DNA from: an uncultured Williamsia sp.
GTDB taxonomy: Bacteria > Actinomycetota > Actinomycetes > Mycobacteriales > Mycobacteriaceae
DNA length: 64,000 nucleotides
Direction of reading: 5' to 3'
NCBI RefSeq assembly: GCF_947494875.1
Contig: NZ_CANLWM010000006.1
Location: 248,001-312,000 of the forward strand
Position numbers and translations under genes: made by a program. Each line of letters begins with the position of its first letter. Positions within the stretch are counted from its first letter, which is position 1. The notes beneath the pieces are model-generated. The model was not told where the DNA came from and did no database searches. It worked only from the letters and a program-made list of their open reading frames with translations. Below are positions 17,574-26,345 of the stretch, piece after piece.

Positions 17574-18658
17574 TGCATCACCGTCGGAGGGGTGAACTGA
17601 GAGCGATGAGTGAGCATTCGGTCGACGACTCGTGTCGCCAGGTCGAGTCTGTCGTCGAGGCTTCCTGTCAGCAGAACCCACGACAAACCCTGCCGCGTGA
17701 GCGCGTCGATGAACCAGCCGGTCATCTCCGCGCGGATGTGTTCGCCGTCGCGAATGCCGTCCTGCACGAACGGAACCCCGTGATGGTCGGTGACGAGGTA
17801 GATGCGTCCTCGGTCGTCGGCAGTGTGGCAGGCGAAGCGGCTGTGTGGACCGAGATACCGGCGCTCCCAGACGGTGGTCGCGAATGCGTCGGTGTCGCAG
17901 ACGAGGAGGGGTGATCCATCGCGGGCTGCTGCGTCCTCCAGTGCCTGCTGGGTGCGGGCGATAAGTGCGAAGTCCTCGCCGGTCCACGTCAGCTCTGACA
18001 TGTCGGCGGTCGGGTCCTGCTCACGGAGCGCGTGCAGTTTCGCGTCGGTGGTGTCTCGGCCGTATTCGGGGACCCAGCGGGTTTCGGTCCAGATCCCTCC
18101 ACGCTCTCGGAACCTCTGCGCCAGTGCCTGACTGACGGTCGTGGTTCCCGTCGACTCGGAACCCAGAACCACGGCGCGGGTGGTGAGGCCGGCCCGTGCG
18201 GGGGCGTCCAGACGGCGCCAGTTGCCGGCCAGATCTGCGCGGCACGCGGTACCGGAGATCGGTACGCGGAGTCGTGCAGGATCGACGGCGACGTGGTCGG
18301 CGTCGAACCACCGGGCCAGCTCCGGACCGTAGGCCTCGCTGCTGACGACGACGTCGATCGACTCGTCGGTGACGGTGCGGATGGCCGCCCGCATGCAGGC
18401 GACCTGCGCTGCCCACACCGGTGTGGAGGTCAGGTCGACCGGCGCGTCGCACCGGATGCCGGTGACAGCAACGTTGGGATCGTGGCTACGCGATTCACGC
18501 AACCATGCGACGCGGTCGGCGAGCGAGATCGTCTCTGCTGCTGTCGACATCGCCACCACGACGACACGATCGGCGATCTCGGCCGCGTGCCTGATCAGCA
18601 TGTGGTGGCCGGCGTGTGGCGGATAGAACTTCCCGATCACCAGGGCACGGCGGAACAT
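17570..18658 (-). CDS. nadR: NadR-type NMN adenylyltransferase / ribosylnicotinamide kinase
   Basis: A 362-residue bifunctional protein of NAD salvage. Residues 1-150 are the nucleotidyltransferase domain (GKFYPPHAGHH carries the HxGH motif). Residues ~160-350 are the kinase domain, with a P-loop-like GSESTGTTT in which the usual Walker Lys is Thr. The protein should phosphorylate nicotinamide riboside to NMN and adenylate NMN to NAD. It lies 7 bases after pnuC and overlaps the Nudix gene, forming one operon. Whether kinase activity survives the Lys-to-Thr change is uncertain; I recall similar variants in actinobacterial homologues. Confidence 0.85.
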   Translation of the reverse strand: MFRRALVIGKFYPPHAGHHMLIRHAAEIADRVVVVAMSTAAETISLADRVAWLRESRSHDPNVAVTGIRCDAPVDLTSTPVWAAQVACMRAAIRTVTDESIDVVVSSEAYGPELARWFDADHVAVDPARLRVPISGTACRADLAGNWRRLDAPARAGLTTRAVVLGSESTGTTTVSQALAQRFRERGGIWTETRWVPEYGRDTTDAKLHALREQDPTADMSELTWTGEDFALIARTQQALEDAAARDGSPLLVCDTDAFATTVWERRYLGPHSRFACHTADDRGRIYLVTDHHGVPFVQDGIRDGEHIRAEMTGWFIDALTRQGLSWVLLTGSLDDRLDLATRVVDRMLTHRSQFTPPTVMQ

Positions 18659-18665
18659 GTCGGCG

Positions 18666-19307
18666 CTACCTCTGTGCGACCAGCACGGCGTCGTGGGCGA
18701 TCTCGGCGCTGTCTCGACGCCAGGCGCGCAGGCCCATGACGCAGAGGGCGAGGAAGCCGACGTAGAGGATCGCGGTGAGGACGAGGTCCTTGTAGAGGTA
18801 GAGAGGGACGTAGATCAGGTCGGCGGTGATCCACACTAGCCACGACTCCCAGCGCTTCTTCGCCTGACCCCACGTCGCCATCAGCGACAGCGTCGTGGTG
18901 AGCGCGTCCCAGAACGGCACCACCGATTCGGTGGCGAGCGCGAGCAGCGTCGTGATGAGGATGGTCCCGACGACCCCGGCGCCGATGAGCCAGAACCACT
19001 CTCGACGCGATGTGCCCGTCACCGCCGACGGCGACGCATCCCGTCCCGCGACCCACAGGTACCAGCCCCACAGGGCGAGCGCGATGTAGACGACCTGCAG
19101 TGCGGAGTCCGCATACAGCCCGGCGGTGATGAACAACAGGATGAATGTGACGTTGTTCGCGATGCCGATGGGCCAGTTCCACACGTTCTGCCGCGCAACC
19201 AGATAAACGCAGACGGCGCCGGTGGCGAAGCCGATCACCTCGACCCATGACGTGGGCGCGCCGAACGATGTGAACGCAGTCGACCCCAGCCAGTCGATGA
19301 CCCCCAC
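18666..19307 (-). CDS. pnuC: PnuC nicotinamide riboside transporter
   Basis: A 213-residue membrane protein with a GTG start behind GAGGAGG. Seven hydrophobic segments are visible. Trp-rich motifs typical of PnuC are present: ARQNVWNWPIGIANN, LWGWYLW, and the C-terminal RWESWLVWITADL. It takes up nicotinamide riboside by facilitated diffusion, with NadR trapping it by phosphorylation. First gene of the pnuC-nadR-nudix operon. Confidence 0.9.
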   Translation of the reverse strand: MGVIDWLGSTAFTSFGAPTSWVEVIGFATGAVCVYLVARQNVWNWPIGIANNVTFILLFITAGLYADSALQVVYIALALWGWYLWVAGRDASPSAVTGTSRREWFWLIGAGVVGTILITTLLALATESVVPFWDALTTTLSLMATWGQAKKRWESWLVWITADLIYVPLYLYKDLVLTAILYVGFLALCVMGLRAWRRDSAEIAHDAVLVAQR

Positions 19308-19324
19308 GACGACCTCCTCAATTT

Positions 19325-19341
19325 GTAGTCGATCTGACTAC
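19325..19341. promoter_or_regulatory. NrtR-like operator GTAGTC-N5-GACTAC
   Basis: A perfect 6-bp inverted repeat with a 5-base spacer, flanked by TT on the left and AAA after a G on the right, 18 bases upstream of the pnuC start. Position and symmetry fit repression of the NAD operon by its own Nudix/winged-helix protein. It may also affect the divergent gene at 19435. Confidence 0.6.
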
Positions 19342-19434
19342 GAAAGTGGACGATAGCACCCCTCGCGGCTGTTCATCTCCATGATTTGTCGGTGGCCGTC
19401 GCTACCGTCAGGTTGTCGAGACGAGGAGGAACAG

Positions 19435-19875
19435 ATGACACGGGATACCGAGCCGGCGGGTACACGCGAGTGGTCCGACATGACGGAGTGGGTCGTCGAT
19501 TCCGTATCAGACAAGCCGGTGGGTTTCGTCTTCGACCTGGGTCCGCGCGACTACGGACCGGCCGAGGAGGAAGAGGGCGTCGAAGCTATCTGCGCTCAGG
19601 TGGTCGTCCTGCGAGATGACGTCCTCATGCTTCGTCGCTCGCGGACGGTGCTGCACCGTCTGAACCTCGGCGACCACTCCGCCGACGACCTGCCGCTCGA
19701 GGAGTGGCTCGACGGCGAGCACTTCGAGGACTGCACGGACGGCTACATCTTCACCCAGGACGTCGACCTGGTCGCCGACGCGGTGACGTCGTGGTTCCGC
19801 GACTGCGGCCTCGTCACGACGCCCGATGAACTCGGCTGCAGCTATGAGTTCCCGGACGAGCTCCTGCCGGGTTAA
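19435..19875 (+). CDS. Conserved-looking acidic hypothetical protein
   Basis: A 146-residue, strongly acidic protein. ATG 19435 has GAGGAGGAAC just upstream. The central part (EAICAQVVVLRDDVLMLRRSRTVLHRLNLGDH) looks like a folded alpha/beta domain, followed by EEWLDGEHFEDCTDGYIFTQ. No catalytic motif is recognised. It is the last high-GC gene before the composition drops at the island edge. Confidence 0.55.
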   Translation: MTRDTEPAGTREWSDMTEWVVDSVSDKPVGFVFDLGPRDYGPAEEEEGVEAICAQVVVLRDDVLMLRRSRTVLHRLNLGDHSADDLPLEEWLDGEHFEDCTDGYIFTQDVDLVADAVTSWFRDCGLVTTPDELGCSYEFPDELLPG

Positions 19876-19951
19876 GTAAACGATCCAGAACCTTACGAAA
19901 GTCGCGCTAACGTTGCGTCATCGGTCAATAGTGAACTGGAGGACGGCTACC

Positions 19952-20539
19952 GTGCCAAAAACGCCTGGACTGCTATGTCTCGAAGGTGAATGGGATGAGG
20001 ATGATCCCGCGATCCGCATCAGTGTGGAACCGACACTTCGAGTCCTAGAGAAGTCCGGATACTTCGACGTCGTCCATCGTGATGTCTGCACCGAGCAGGA
20101 GCTTTGGCGCCACCTAGATCGCTGGTCCCACCACAAAGCGTTTAAGGGATACACGACTCTATACCTCGGGTTTCATGGCTCGCCTAACGAATTCTACGTT
20201 GGTGACGTTGCCGTCGGATTGGAGCAGCTTTCCCAGCGACTCGAGGGCAAATGCGACGATCGTGTGATCTACTTCGCTTCATGTGGTGTGCTTAAAGCGG
20301 ACGACTCAACTTTGAAGGCGTTCTGCAAGCGAACTGGCGCAAAGGCCGTTATGGGTTATACAGAAGAGGTGGATTGGCTCGAATCTGCCGCCTTCGAACT
20401 CGTAAATATTGGAACTATCGCGACTACTTCTAGTCCAAAAATGGCTCACAAATCGATCGTCAAAGGCTACGGAGAGCTGGCCTCCCGGCTAGGCTTCCGT
20501 GTCGCAACCGCGACATGGGCTTCCGACTGGGGTTACTAG
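19952..20539 (+). CDS. Caspase-like / CHAT-like protein (possible DUF6642-type)
   Basis: A 195-residue protein. GTG 19952 is chosen because CTGGAGGA lies 8 bases upstream. It has the two-part signature of clan CD proteases: TLYLGFHGSPNEF gives a candidate catalytic His75, and RVIYFASCGVL gives a candidate Cys111, spaced and placed as in caspase/CHAT folds. The N-terminal LCLEGEW and SVEPTLRVLEK recall the DUF6642-type family. It stands alone, without a sensor domain, at the left edge of the defence island with lower GC than the left flank. It could be an effector or regulator in defence; protease activity is an inference. Confidence 0.55.
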   Translation: MPKTPGLLCLEGEWDEDDPAIRISVEPTLRVLEKSGYFDVVHRDVCTEQELWRHLDRWSHHKAFKGYTTLYLGFHGSPNEFYVGDVAVGLEQLSQRLEGKCDDRVIYFASCGVLKADDSTLKAFCKRTGAKAVMGYTEEVDWLESAAFELVNIGTIATTSSPKMAHKSIVKGYGELASRLGFRVATATWASDWGY

Positions 20540-20606
20540 GCACGTGTGCATGGCCGACATGAGGGCTCTACGGGTGTGGTCCGGGTGTCCACCTACCGTG
20601 GGGACT

Positions 20607-20861
20607 ATGGCATTAGTGAGAAGTCTGGCTCGTGGCACCGGCGTGGTTCGGCCGATTCAGTCCGAGGTTGATGCGACCTGGGTTGTCGCGCACGACGATT
20701 ACTATGGGACTGTCCTTAAGATCTCGACGTACGGCTCGGACAGCCGAGCCTCCTCGCCGAAGCCGAGTCAGGTAATCGAGGTCAACGCGGACGTTGCGCA
20801 CGAACTGGTTGACCTTTTGACCGAGACGTTCGGACCTCGCTCGCAGGGCAAGGCGCGATGA
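20607..20861 (+). CDS. Small hypothetical protein
   Basis: An 84-residue protein. ATG 20607 is the most natural start, though no strong ribosome binding site is seen; an upstream extension to 20499 would overlap the previous gene. The core reads DATWVVAHDDYYGTVLKISTYGS and ends in a helix (ADVAHELVDLLTETFG). No motif is recognised. Its stop overlaps the next small frame as ATGA. Confidence 0.45.
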   Translation: MALVRSLARGTGVVRPIQSEVDATWVVAHDDYYGTVLKISTYGSDSRASSPKPSQVIEVNADVAHELVDLLTETFGPRSQGKAR

Positions 20862-20968
20862 GGCAGACGTTGCCTTCGGGAAATGGGTATGAGTGGAGCG
20901 ACACCGTCCACCGCGTTCATTCGTGTTCGACCGGCAATCGGTTCAATCAGGTCATCGCGACCTGGTAG
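20858..20968 (+). CDS. Possible 36-aa small protein or truncated gene start
   Basis: ATG 20858 lies in an ATGA overlap with the previous stop and opens a frame of 36 codons (beginning MRQTLPSGNGYEW) to TAG 20966-20968. The overlap suggests a translated downstream partner, but the short length suggests the 5' remnant of a gene cut by rearrangement. The following stretch to 21207 has no clear gene. Confidence 0.3.
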   Translation: MRQTLPSGNGYEWSDTVHRVHSCSTGNRFNQVIATW

Positions 20969-21207
20969 TTGTGGTTGCAGGACAACGCTTCTCGGGTGGA
21001 GCCCTTACGAGAATCGCCACGCTAGTGGGCCGCGTCGAATACTGTTTCCATGCAGTAGCAGCACGTGCCTTCCTGTCGCAGTCCCAGCCGCCAGCTTTTT
21101 TCATTTTCTTCGCGCGTTCCCCTCGCTGCCGACCTGCCAAGCAGCACGGCGCACCACGGCGTCCTAACGTCTGCTGTTCTGACCACCGCACCGTTGCCTG
21201 GTGAAAA

Positions 21208-22351
21208 TTAGCGCGGACACGAGCGCCTCTTGGTGAGGTCGCGTCGGGTGGAGGCATGTCCGTCGGAAAGTTTGTCGGGCCGAAGCTGTTGGCAGTGGGC
21301 CGATTCAGTTGTGAGGTGATGCAGTGCTTCTCGAGTTTGAGGATCGGTGGCGTCGATGACGCACCCCTTCATCCCTCCTGTGAGCAGCACCTTGTAGAAG
21401 TTGCGGACGAGCTGGTTGAACCGCGCGTCGGAAACTCGGGTTGCCGGCGCGTGCCTTGCGAACGGCGTGGTGAACGGTCTGGACAGCGGCCTGCTGGTCG
21501 CCGAGCAGATTAAAGCGCTCGCGAATTTGCACTTCATCGGCTGCCACCTTCAGCAGCTGCCGCGATGGTGCGATGGCAGAGCGGAGCAGGGTGTCGGCAG
21601 CCGCTGCTCCGGACGCCGGCGCGAGCCGGGAACGAAGGAACTCGATGAACTTGCCGAGAGCCGCGCCGGTGAACAACCGTCCCGTCGTCGACACCGGCAC
21701 TGCGGACAGGTCCGCAACAGTTGCGGTGTTCGTCGCGTTGTGCAGGTACGCCGCACCTGCGAGCGCATCCGGCTGATCCGCCAAAGCCCGGACGAAGTCC
21801 GCGAGGTAGCTGCAGTAGCCCTGAACCTGCCGTACCGGACGCAATTTTGGACCACCGTTCATCCCGGGAACCGTCACGAGCTCCGGATCGCCCTCGAACA
21901 TCGTCGCTGCCGACCATTGCTTGAGTTCGAGGACGACGTAGGAAGCCTGCCCAGTCGCTGGATGGATACCGGCGAGTACGACGTCGGCGCGTTGCGATGT
22001 GAGGGGCAGGTGGATGAGCATCTCGACGTCTCCGAGGCCGGCAGAACGCAGGTCGGACGCGAGCGCCGGCAGACTCCGCCGCCACGACTGCTGCTCTGAG
22101 GGCGAGGCGCGGTATCCGCGAGTGATGAGCATCTGTCCCAGCAACTGCTCGACGAGCGAGTCCGGGTCAGCAACGCCGAGCTCGTCCGCAGTCCTGCGTA
22201 GCAGTGTCAAGAACCGTCCCCAAGGAACCACGAAACAAGTCGTGCGGTGGGGACATGCCCTCACGGGGAGTCCGTCGAGCCGTGCTTCTACGCTACCGCC
22301 TGCCGGTTCGGTCGATCTCACGCCAGGACGTGGGAGCGAGTTCTCGCTCAA
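21208..22351 (-). pseudogene. DUF2075-type nuclease-helicase, internally deleted and frameshifted
   Basis: The first ~280 codons (from 22351) match the N-terminal half of DUF2075 proteins. They include a nuclease-like domain (RADVVLAGIHPATGQASYVVLELKQW, giving the D...ExK pattern) and the linker FNLLGDQQAAVQTVHHAVRKA, which normally leads straight into a P-loop. Instead the frame runs into unrelated residues. In another frame, ~21430-21310, the family's C-terminus appears (RFNQLVRNFYKVLLTGGMKGC, then DPQTREAL). The whole Walker A/B helicase core is missing. This is a decayed defence-type helicase with an internal deletion plus frameshift. Confidence 0.75.
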
Positions 22352-22370
22352 GTCGCGCCACGGTCACGAC

Positions 22371-23564
22371 CTATAGACCACCCTGGATCGCTGCGAGTCT
22401 TTCCGTAATCGCGTTGATGGGGACCGCATCTGTAAGCGGCCCCCAGGAGAGTCGCAGTGCCCCGTCGATTCTCGATTGTGGCAATCCGGCTGCTGTCAGG
22501 ACGTGACTCGATGTGTAGCTCTGCGATGTGCATGCCGAGCCATTGGAAAGCGCGGCCACATCCTTCAGCGCCACGATTGCAGCCTCGGAGTCGACGCCCG
22601 GAATGGAGACGTTGAGCGTGGTGGCGATCGTCCGGCCGAGATCGCCGTTGAATTCGGCCCCTAGTGCGATGAGGGCGTCTGCGAGGGCTTCTCTAATCGC
22701 CATCGCTGCTGACTCGCGCTGGGAGTGCTCAGACAATGCCAGTGCGGATGCCATTCCGAGTCCAGCGATCAATGCGACGGGAAGGGTGCCGGGCCGTAGT
22801 CCGCGCTCCTGGCCTCCGCCAAACATGAGCGGTTGGAGGGGTGGGCGCTTGTATCCTCTGCGCCGGCCGATCAATGCTCCGACCCCTTTTGGTCCGCCCA
22901 CTTTGTGGCCCGATAGTGACAGCAAGTCGATACGTTGGTGACGCAACGGGTGGATCAGCTTGCCGAAGGCCTGTGCTGCGTCGACGTGGAAATACGCCTC
23001 ATGATCTGCCAGAAGGTCGGCGGCTTCGTCAACAGGCTGAATGACGCCCGTTTCATTGTTTACGGCCATAATCGATACAAGTAGCGTGTCGCCCCGAAGA
23101 GCGGAAGCTATGTCGGTCGCCGACACCCACCCGCCCTCTGTGGGATCGACCAGGGTGACTTCGAAGCCAGACTTCGCGAGCTGCTCGAGGGGTTCGAGAA
23201 CCGCCTTATGTTCGATCTTTGTCGACACGATGTGCATGCGTCCCGTCCGCCGACCATGGTCGGCGAGCCCCAAGATTGCGAGGTTGTTGCTCTCAGTAGC
23301 TCCGCTGGTAAAGGTGACCTCGTCGGAGTTCGCAGCTACGACGTCCGCGACCTCCTCACGTGCGCGGTTCACGCGCTCTTTGGCGATTTGACCGAATGTG
23401 TGCGTTCGGCTGCCGCTGTTGCCGAACTCCAGCGTCATGAACCGCATCACCTCGGCGGCCACTCGCTCGTCCATCGGAGTCGTTGCGTTGTGGTCGAGAT
23501 ACGCAGGCCGAGAGGGGGTTGTGGACAGATCTGCCCGCGTGTCGGAGTCGCTCGCTACGGTCAT
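22371..23564 (-). CDS. dndA: Cysteine desulfurase DndA (DNA phosphorothioation)
   Basis: A 397-residue PLP-dependent, NifS-like desulfurase. AYLDHNATTP begins the fold. His119 lies in TKIEHK, the PLP lysine is K221 in SGHKVGGPKG, and the persulfide cysteine is C345 in NGSACTS. It supplies sulfur to DndC for replacing a non-bridging phosphate oxygen in the DNA backbone. It is divergent from dndB across an 88-base promoter region, the classic dndA / dndBCDE arrangement known from Streptomyces. Full family length. Confidence 0.92.
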   Translation of the reverse strand: MTVASDSDTRADLSTTPSRPAYLDHNATTPMDERVAAEVMRFMTLEFGNSGSRTHTFGQIAKERVNRAREEVADVVAANSDEVTFTSGATESNNLAILGLADHGRRTGRMHIVSTKIEHKAVLEPLEQLAKSGFEVTLVDPTEGGWVSATDIASALRGDTLLVSIMAVNNETGVIQPVDEAADLLADHEAYFHVDAAQAFGKLIHPLRHQRIDLLSLSGHKVGGPKGVGALIGRRRGYKRPPLQPLMFGGGQERGLRPGTLPVALIAGLGMASALALSEHSQRESAAMAIREALADALIALGAEFNGDLGRTIATTLNVSIPGVDSEAAIVALKDVAALSNGSACTSQSYTSSHVLTAAGLPQSRIDGALRLSWGPLTDAVPINAITERLAAIQGGL

Positions 23565-23640
23565 GTTCGGATCCTACCGCGTTGTATGGGTCGTGTTCGG
23601 GTAAGTTCGGCAGATGTTTGGATGTGTGGTCCGAACATGA
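23561..23640. promoter_or_regulatory. dndA-dndB divergent promoter with repeated GTTCGG operator elements
   Basis: An 11-bp perfect inverted repeat frames the region: TCATGTTCGGA at 23561-23571 and its complement at 23630-23640. Two more GTTCGG copies lie between, at 23595-23600 and 23605-23610, 10 bases apart (one helical turn). The outer left arm includes the dndA start codon. In Salmonella, DndB is reported to bind inverted repeats in the dnd promoter and repress it; these elements are natural candidates for DndB binding here. Confidence 0.55.
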
Positions 23641-23652
23641 TAGGAGTGGAGC

Positions 23653-24810
23653 ATGACCGGAGACGGGGCGGCTGCGACGACGCCAGCAATGTCTGGAACT
23701 GGTTCGCGCGCCGGAGAGTTCGAGTACGTCTTCCCGGCCATTCGAGGTGTTCAGGCTGGTCGTCAGTACTACGTCACGATGTGCCCCTTGCGAATCATCC
23801 CGCGGCTCTTTCTCTTCAACGAGGAAGAGCTTCCGCCCGAGATGCGTGCACAACGTTCACTTAATCGAAACCGAATTCCTGAAATTGCCCGGTATATTGT
23901 CGAGAATCCAGACTCCTACGTTTTTTCCGCGCTCACCGCAAGTGTAAACGCCGAAGTTCGATTCGAGTCAATCGTTGACGGTACCGGCCCCGCTGCTCGT
24001 GTCGGAACGCTAACCATCCCAATGTCTGCGACCTTCGTAATCAACGACGGTCAGCACCGGCGGGCGGCGATACAACAAGCGCTTACTGAAAATCCGGATA
24101 TCGGGGACGAGACGATCGCGATAGTCATGTTCGTCGACGTCGAGTTGGATCGTTGTCAGCAGATGTTTGCAGATCTCAATCGACACGCTATTCGTCCGGC
24201 CCCTTCGATTGGGGTGCTCTACGACCACCGGGATCCTCTGGCTGAGCTGACACGCACCGTCGTGACACGGACGCCCTTCCTGCGGGACGTCACCGAGATG
24301 GAAAGCAGTAGTCTCGCACAGCGATCGCGGAAGCTGTTCACCCTCTCTGCAATCCATACCGCAACGGGATCACTTCTCGAAGACGTGGAGCACGATTCGG
24401 AATCCAGGCGGGTTGAGCTTGCATCCCTGTATTGGGAGTCAGTTGCACGTCAGTTTCCGCTTTGGCAGCAGGTGTACCGAGGCTACGTGACGGCTGGCGA
24501 GGTACGTCGGGATTTCATCCACACGCACAGCATCGTGCTTCACGCACTCGGACGTGTGGGCAACTCGTTGCTGCGGGAGTCTCCTGATCCGAAATCTTGG
24601 GTGGGCCGACTCGACAAGTTGCAAAGTATCGACTGGCACCGCGCCAATCGCGAAGTGTGGGAAGGCCGAGCAATGTCCGGTGGAAATGTGAGTAAGAGCC
24701 GTCGCAATGTTGATTTGACGACCGCCTACATTCGAACACGACTCGGCATGCCGTTGCCCCCAGACGAACAACGCGCAGAAGACGCATTCAATCGAGGGGA
24801 GAACAAGTGA
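23653..24810 (+). CDS. dndB: DndB, DGQHR-domain regulator of phosphorothioation
   Basis: A 385-residue protein. The defining motif is at residues 132-136 (FVINDGQHRRAAI), with the companion FADLNRHA further on, typical of the DGQHR family. DndB lowers modification, at least partly as a transcriptional repressor of dnd genes. The stop overlaps dndC by 4 bases, so dndBCDE and the methyltransferase gene form a single coupled operon. GGAG in 'ataggagtggagc' precedes the start. Confidence 0.92.
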   Translation: MTGDGAAATTPAMSGTGSRAGEFEYVFPAIRGVQAGRQYYVTMCPLRIIPRLFLFNEEELPPEMRAQRSLNRNRIPEIARYIVENPDSYVFSALTASVNAEVRFESIVDGTGPAARVGTLTIPMSATFVINDGQHRRAAIQQALTENPDIGDETIAIVMFVDVELDRCQQMFADLNRHAIRPAPSIGVLYDHRDPLAELTRTVVTRTPFLRDVTEMESSSLAQRSRKLFTLSAIHTATGSLLEDVEHDSESRRVELASLYWESVARQFPLWQQVYRGYVTAGEVRRDFIHTHSIVLHALGRVGNSLLRESPDPKSWVGRLDKLQSIDWHRANREVWEGRAMSGGNVSKSRRNVDLTTAYIRTRLGMPLPPDEQRAEDAFNRGENK

Positions 24811-26345
24811 CTACCAAGCTTCCGATTCGACCGAGGTCGGCGTTCGACGACCTGGGATTCAAGGGCTCAGTTGATGCGCTCGTTGCGCAGACGCAGCAGC
24901 TATATCTTGCTGACGGTGTTCCCTGGGTAGTCGGTTACTCGGGGGGAAAAGACTCGACCGCGACGCTTCAGCTCGTCTGGCTCGCACTCGAAGGCCTCGA
25001 CCCTGAGAAGCGCACAAAGCCCGTACACGTCATAAGCACCGACACCCTGGTGGAGAACCCAGTCGTCGCCGCGTGGGTGACCCATTCGCTGGATGTCATG
25101 GCTGAAGCGGCGGCTGAGAGGTCGCTCCCGCTGACACCCCATCGTCTGACCCCGGCAGTCACTGACACCTTTTGGGTGAACCTCATTGGTCGCGGTTATC
25201 CGGCACCTCGGCCGAAGTTTCGCTGGTGCACGGAGCGCCTGAAGATCAAACCCTCCAACACGTTCATCCGTCAGATGGTGCGGTCTCACGGCGAGGCGAT
25301 ACTTGTTCTCGGCACGCGGAAGGCAGAGAGTTCGGGTCGCCATGCGCGGATGGCAGCGCTGCAGTCACGACGTATGCGCGACCTCTTGAGTCCTAATGAC
25401 TCACTTCCCAATGCACTGGTTTATTCACCAGTGGAGGATTGGTCGAACGATGATGTGTGGACCTTCTTGATGCAGTCACCCAACCCGTGGGGCTACTCCA
25501 ACAAGGAACTTCTCACCATGTATCAGGGCGCATCTGCTGACGGCGAGTGCCCGTTGGTCGTGGACTCCACCACACCGAGTTGTGGTGACAGCCGATTCGG
25601 CTGCTGGACATGCACTCTCGTCGAGCAGGACAAATCCATGGCCGCAATGATACAGAACGACGAAGAGAAGGAATGGATGCTTCCACTTCTTGATCTTCGT
25701 AACGCGCTGGACGTCGCCGACGATCGGCACTTGCGCGACTTCCGCCGAATGAACGGCTCTGTGCAGCTCTTCCACGACCGACCAATCCCTGGCCCTTACA
25801 AGCAGAGTGCGCGCGAGGACTGGCTGAAGCGACTATTGGAGGCCCAAGCATGGATTCGGAAGAACGGTCCAGACTACGTAAACAAGCTGGATCTCATCAC
25901 CCTCGCTGAGCTCGAAGAAATTCGTCGGATATGGGTGGTGGACAAGCACGAGTTCGAGGACAGTCTTCCGGGGATCTACCAATCCGCTATGGGTGAGGTC
26001 TACCCGGGCGGCAAGCTCGACGAGCACCTGCCTCTTGGCGCTGACATGATCGATGCGCTGCGTCAGGTAGCCGGGGACGACCGGCTCCATTTCGAACTTG
26101 TCCGAGAGCTGCTGGATATCGAGCAGCGGCATCGTGCGCAAGTACGCCGGGCTGGCTTGTTCGAGTCGCTCGAGAAAGCGATGCGACGGGGCTTCTACGA
26201 CGACGAGGCCGACGCCACACAGCGTGCGCAGCACCGTAAGGCGGCGACGGAGCGCGCTAACTCCGATGTGTCAGAACATGATCAGCCCAATGTGATCGAC
26301 GTAGCTGATGGCTACGTTCGGCCAGTTCCTGAGGCGGGCCTGTGA
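24807..26345 (+). CDS. dndC: DndC sulfurtransferase (PAPS-reductase-like, Fe-S)
   Basis: A 512-residue protein starting with GTG in the GTGA overlap. Residues 45-50 are the PP-loop SGGKDS of ATP pyrophosphatases, which activates the DNA phosphate. Cys141 (FRWCTERLKIKP), Cys248, Cys259, Cys266 and Cys269 (SCGDSRFGCWTC) are the expected iron-sulfur and sulfur-carrying residues. It accepts sulfur from DndA and works with DndD and DndE on DNA. The length is normal for the family. The ~45-residue C-terminal tail is charged and may be disordered. Confidence 0.93.
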   Translation: MTTKLPIRPRSAFDDLGFKGSVDALVAQTQQLYLADGVPWVVGYSGGKDSTATLQLVWLALEGLDPEKRTKPVHVISTDTLVENPVVAAWVTHSLDVMAEAAAERSLPLTPHRLTPAVTDTFWVNLIGRGYPAPRPKFRWCTERLKIKPSNTFIRQMVRSHGEAILVLGTRKAESSGRHARMAALQSRRMRDLLSPNDSLPNALVYSPVEDWSNDDVWTFLMQSPNPWGYSNKELLTMYQGASADGECPLVVDSTTPSCGDSRFGCWTCTLVEQDKSMAAMIQNDEEKEWMLPLLDLRNALDVADDRHLRDFRRMNGSVQLFHDRPIPGPYKQSAREDWLKRLLEAQAWIRKNGPDYVNKLDLITLAELEEIRRIWVVDKHEFEDSLPGIYQSAMGEVYPGGKLDEHLPLGADMIDALRQVAGDDRLHFELVRELLDIEQRHRAQVRRAGLFESLEKAMRRGFYDDEADATQRAQHRKAATERANSDVSEHDQPNVIDVADGYVRPVPEAGL

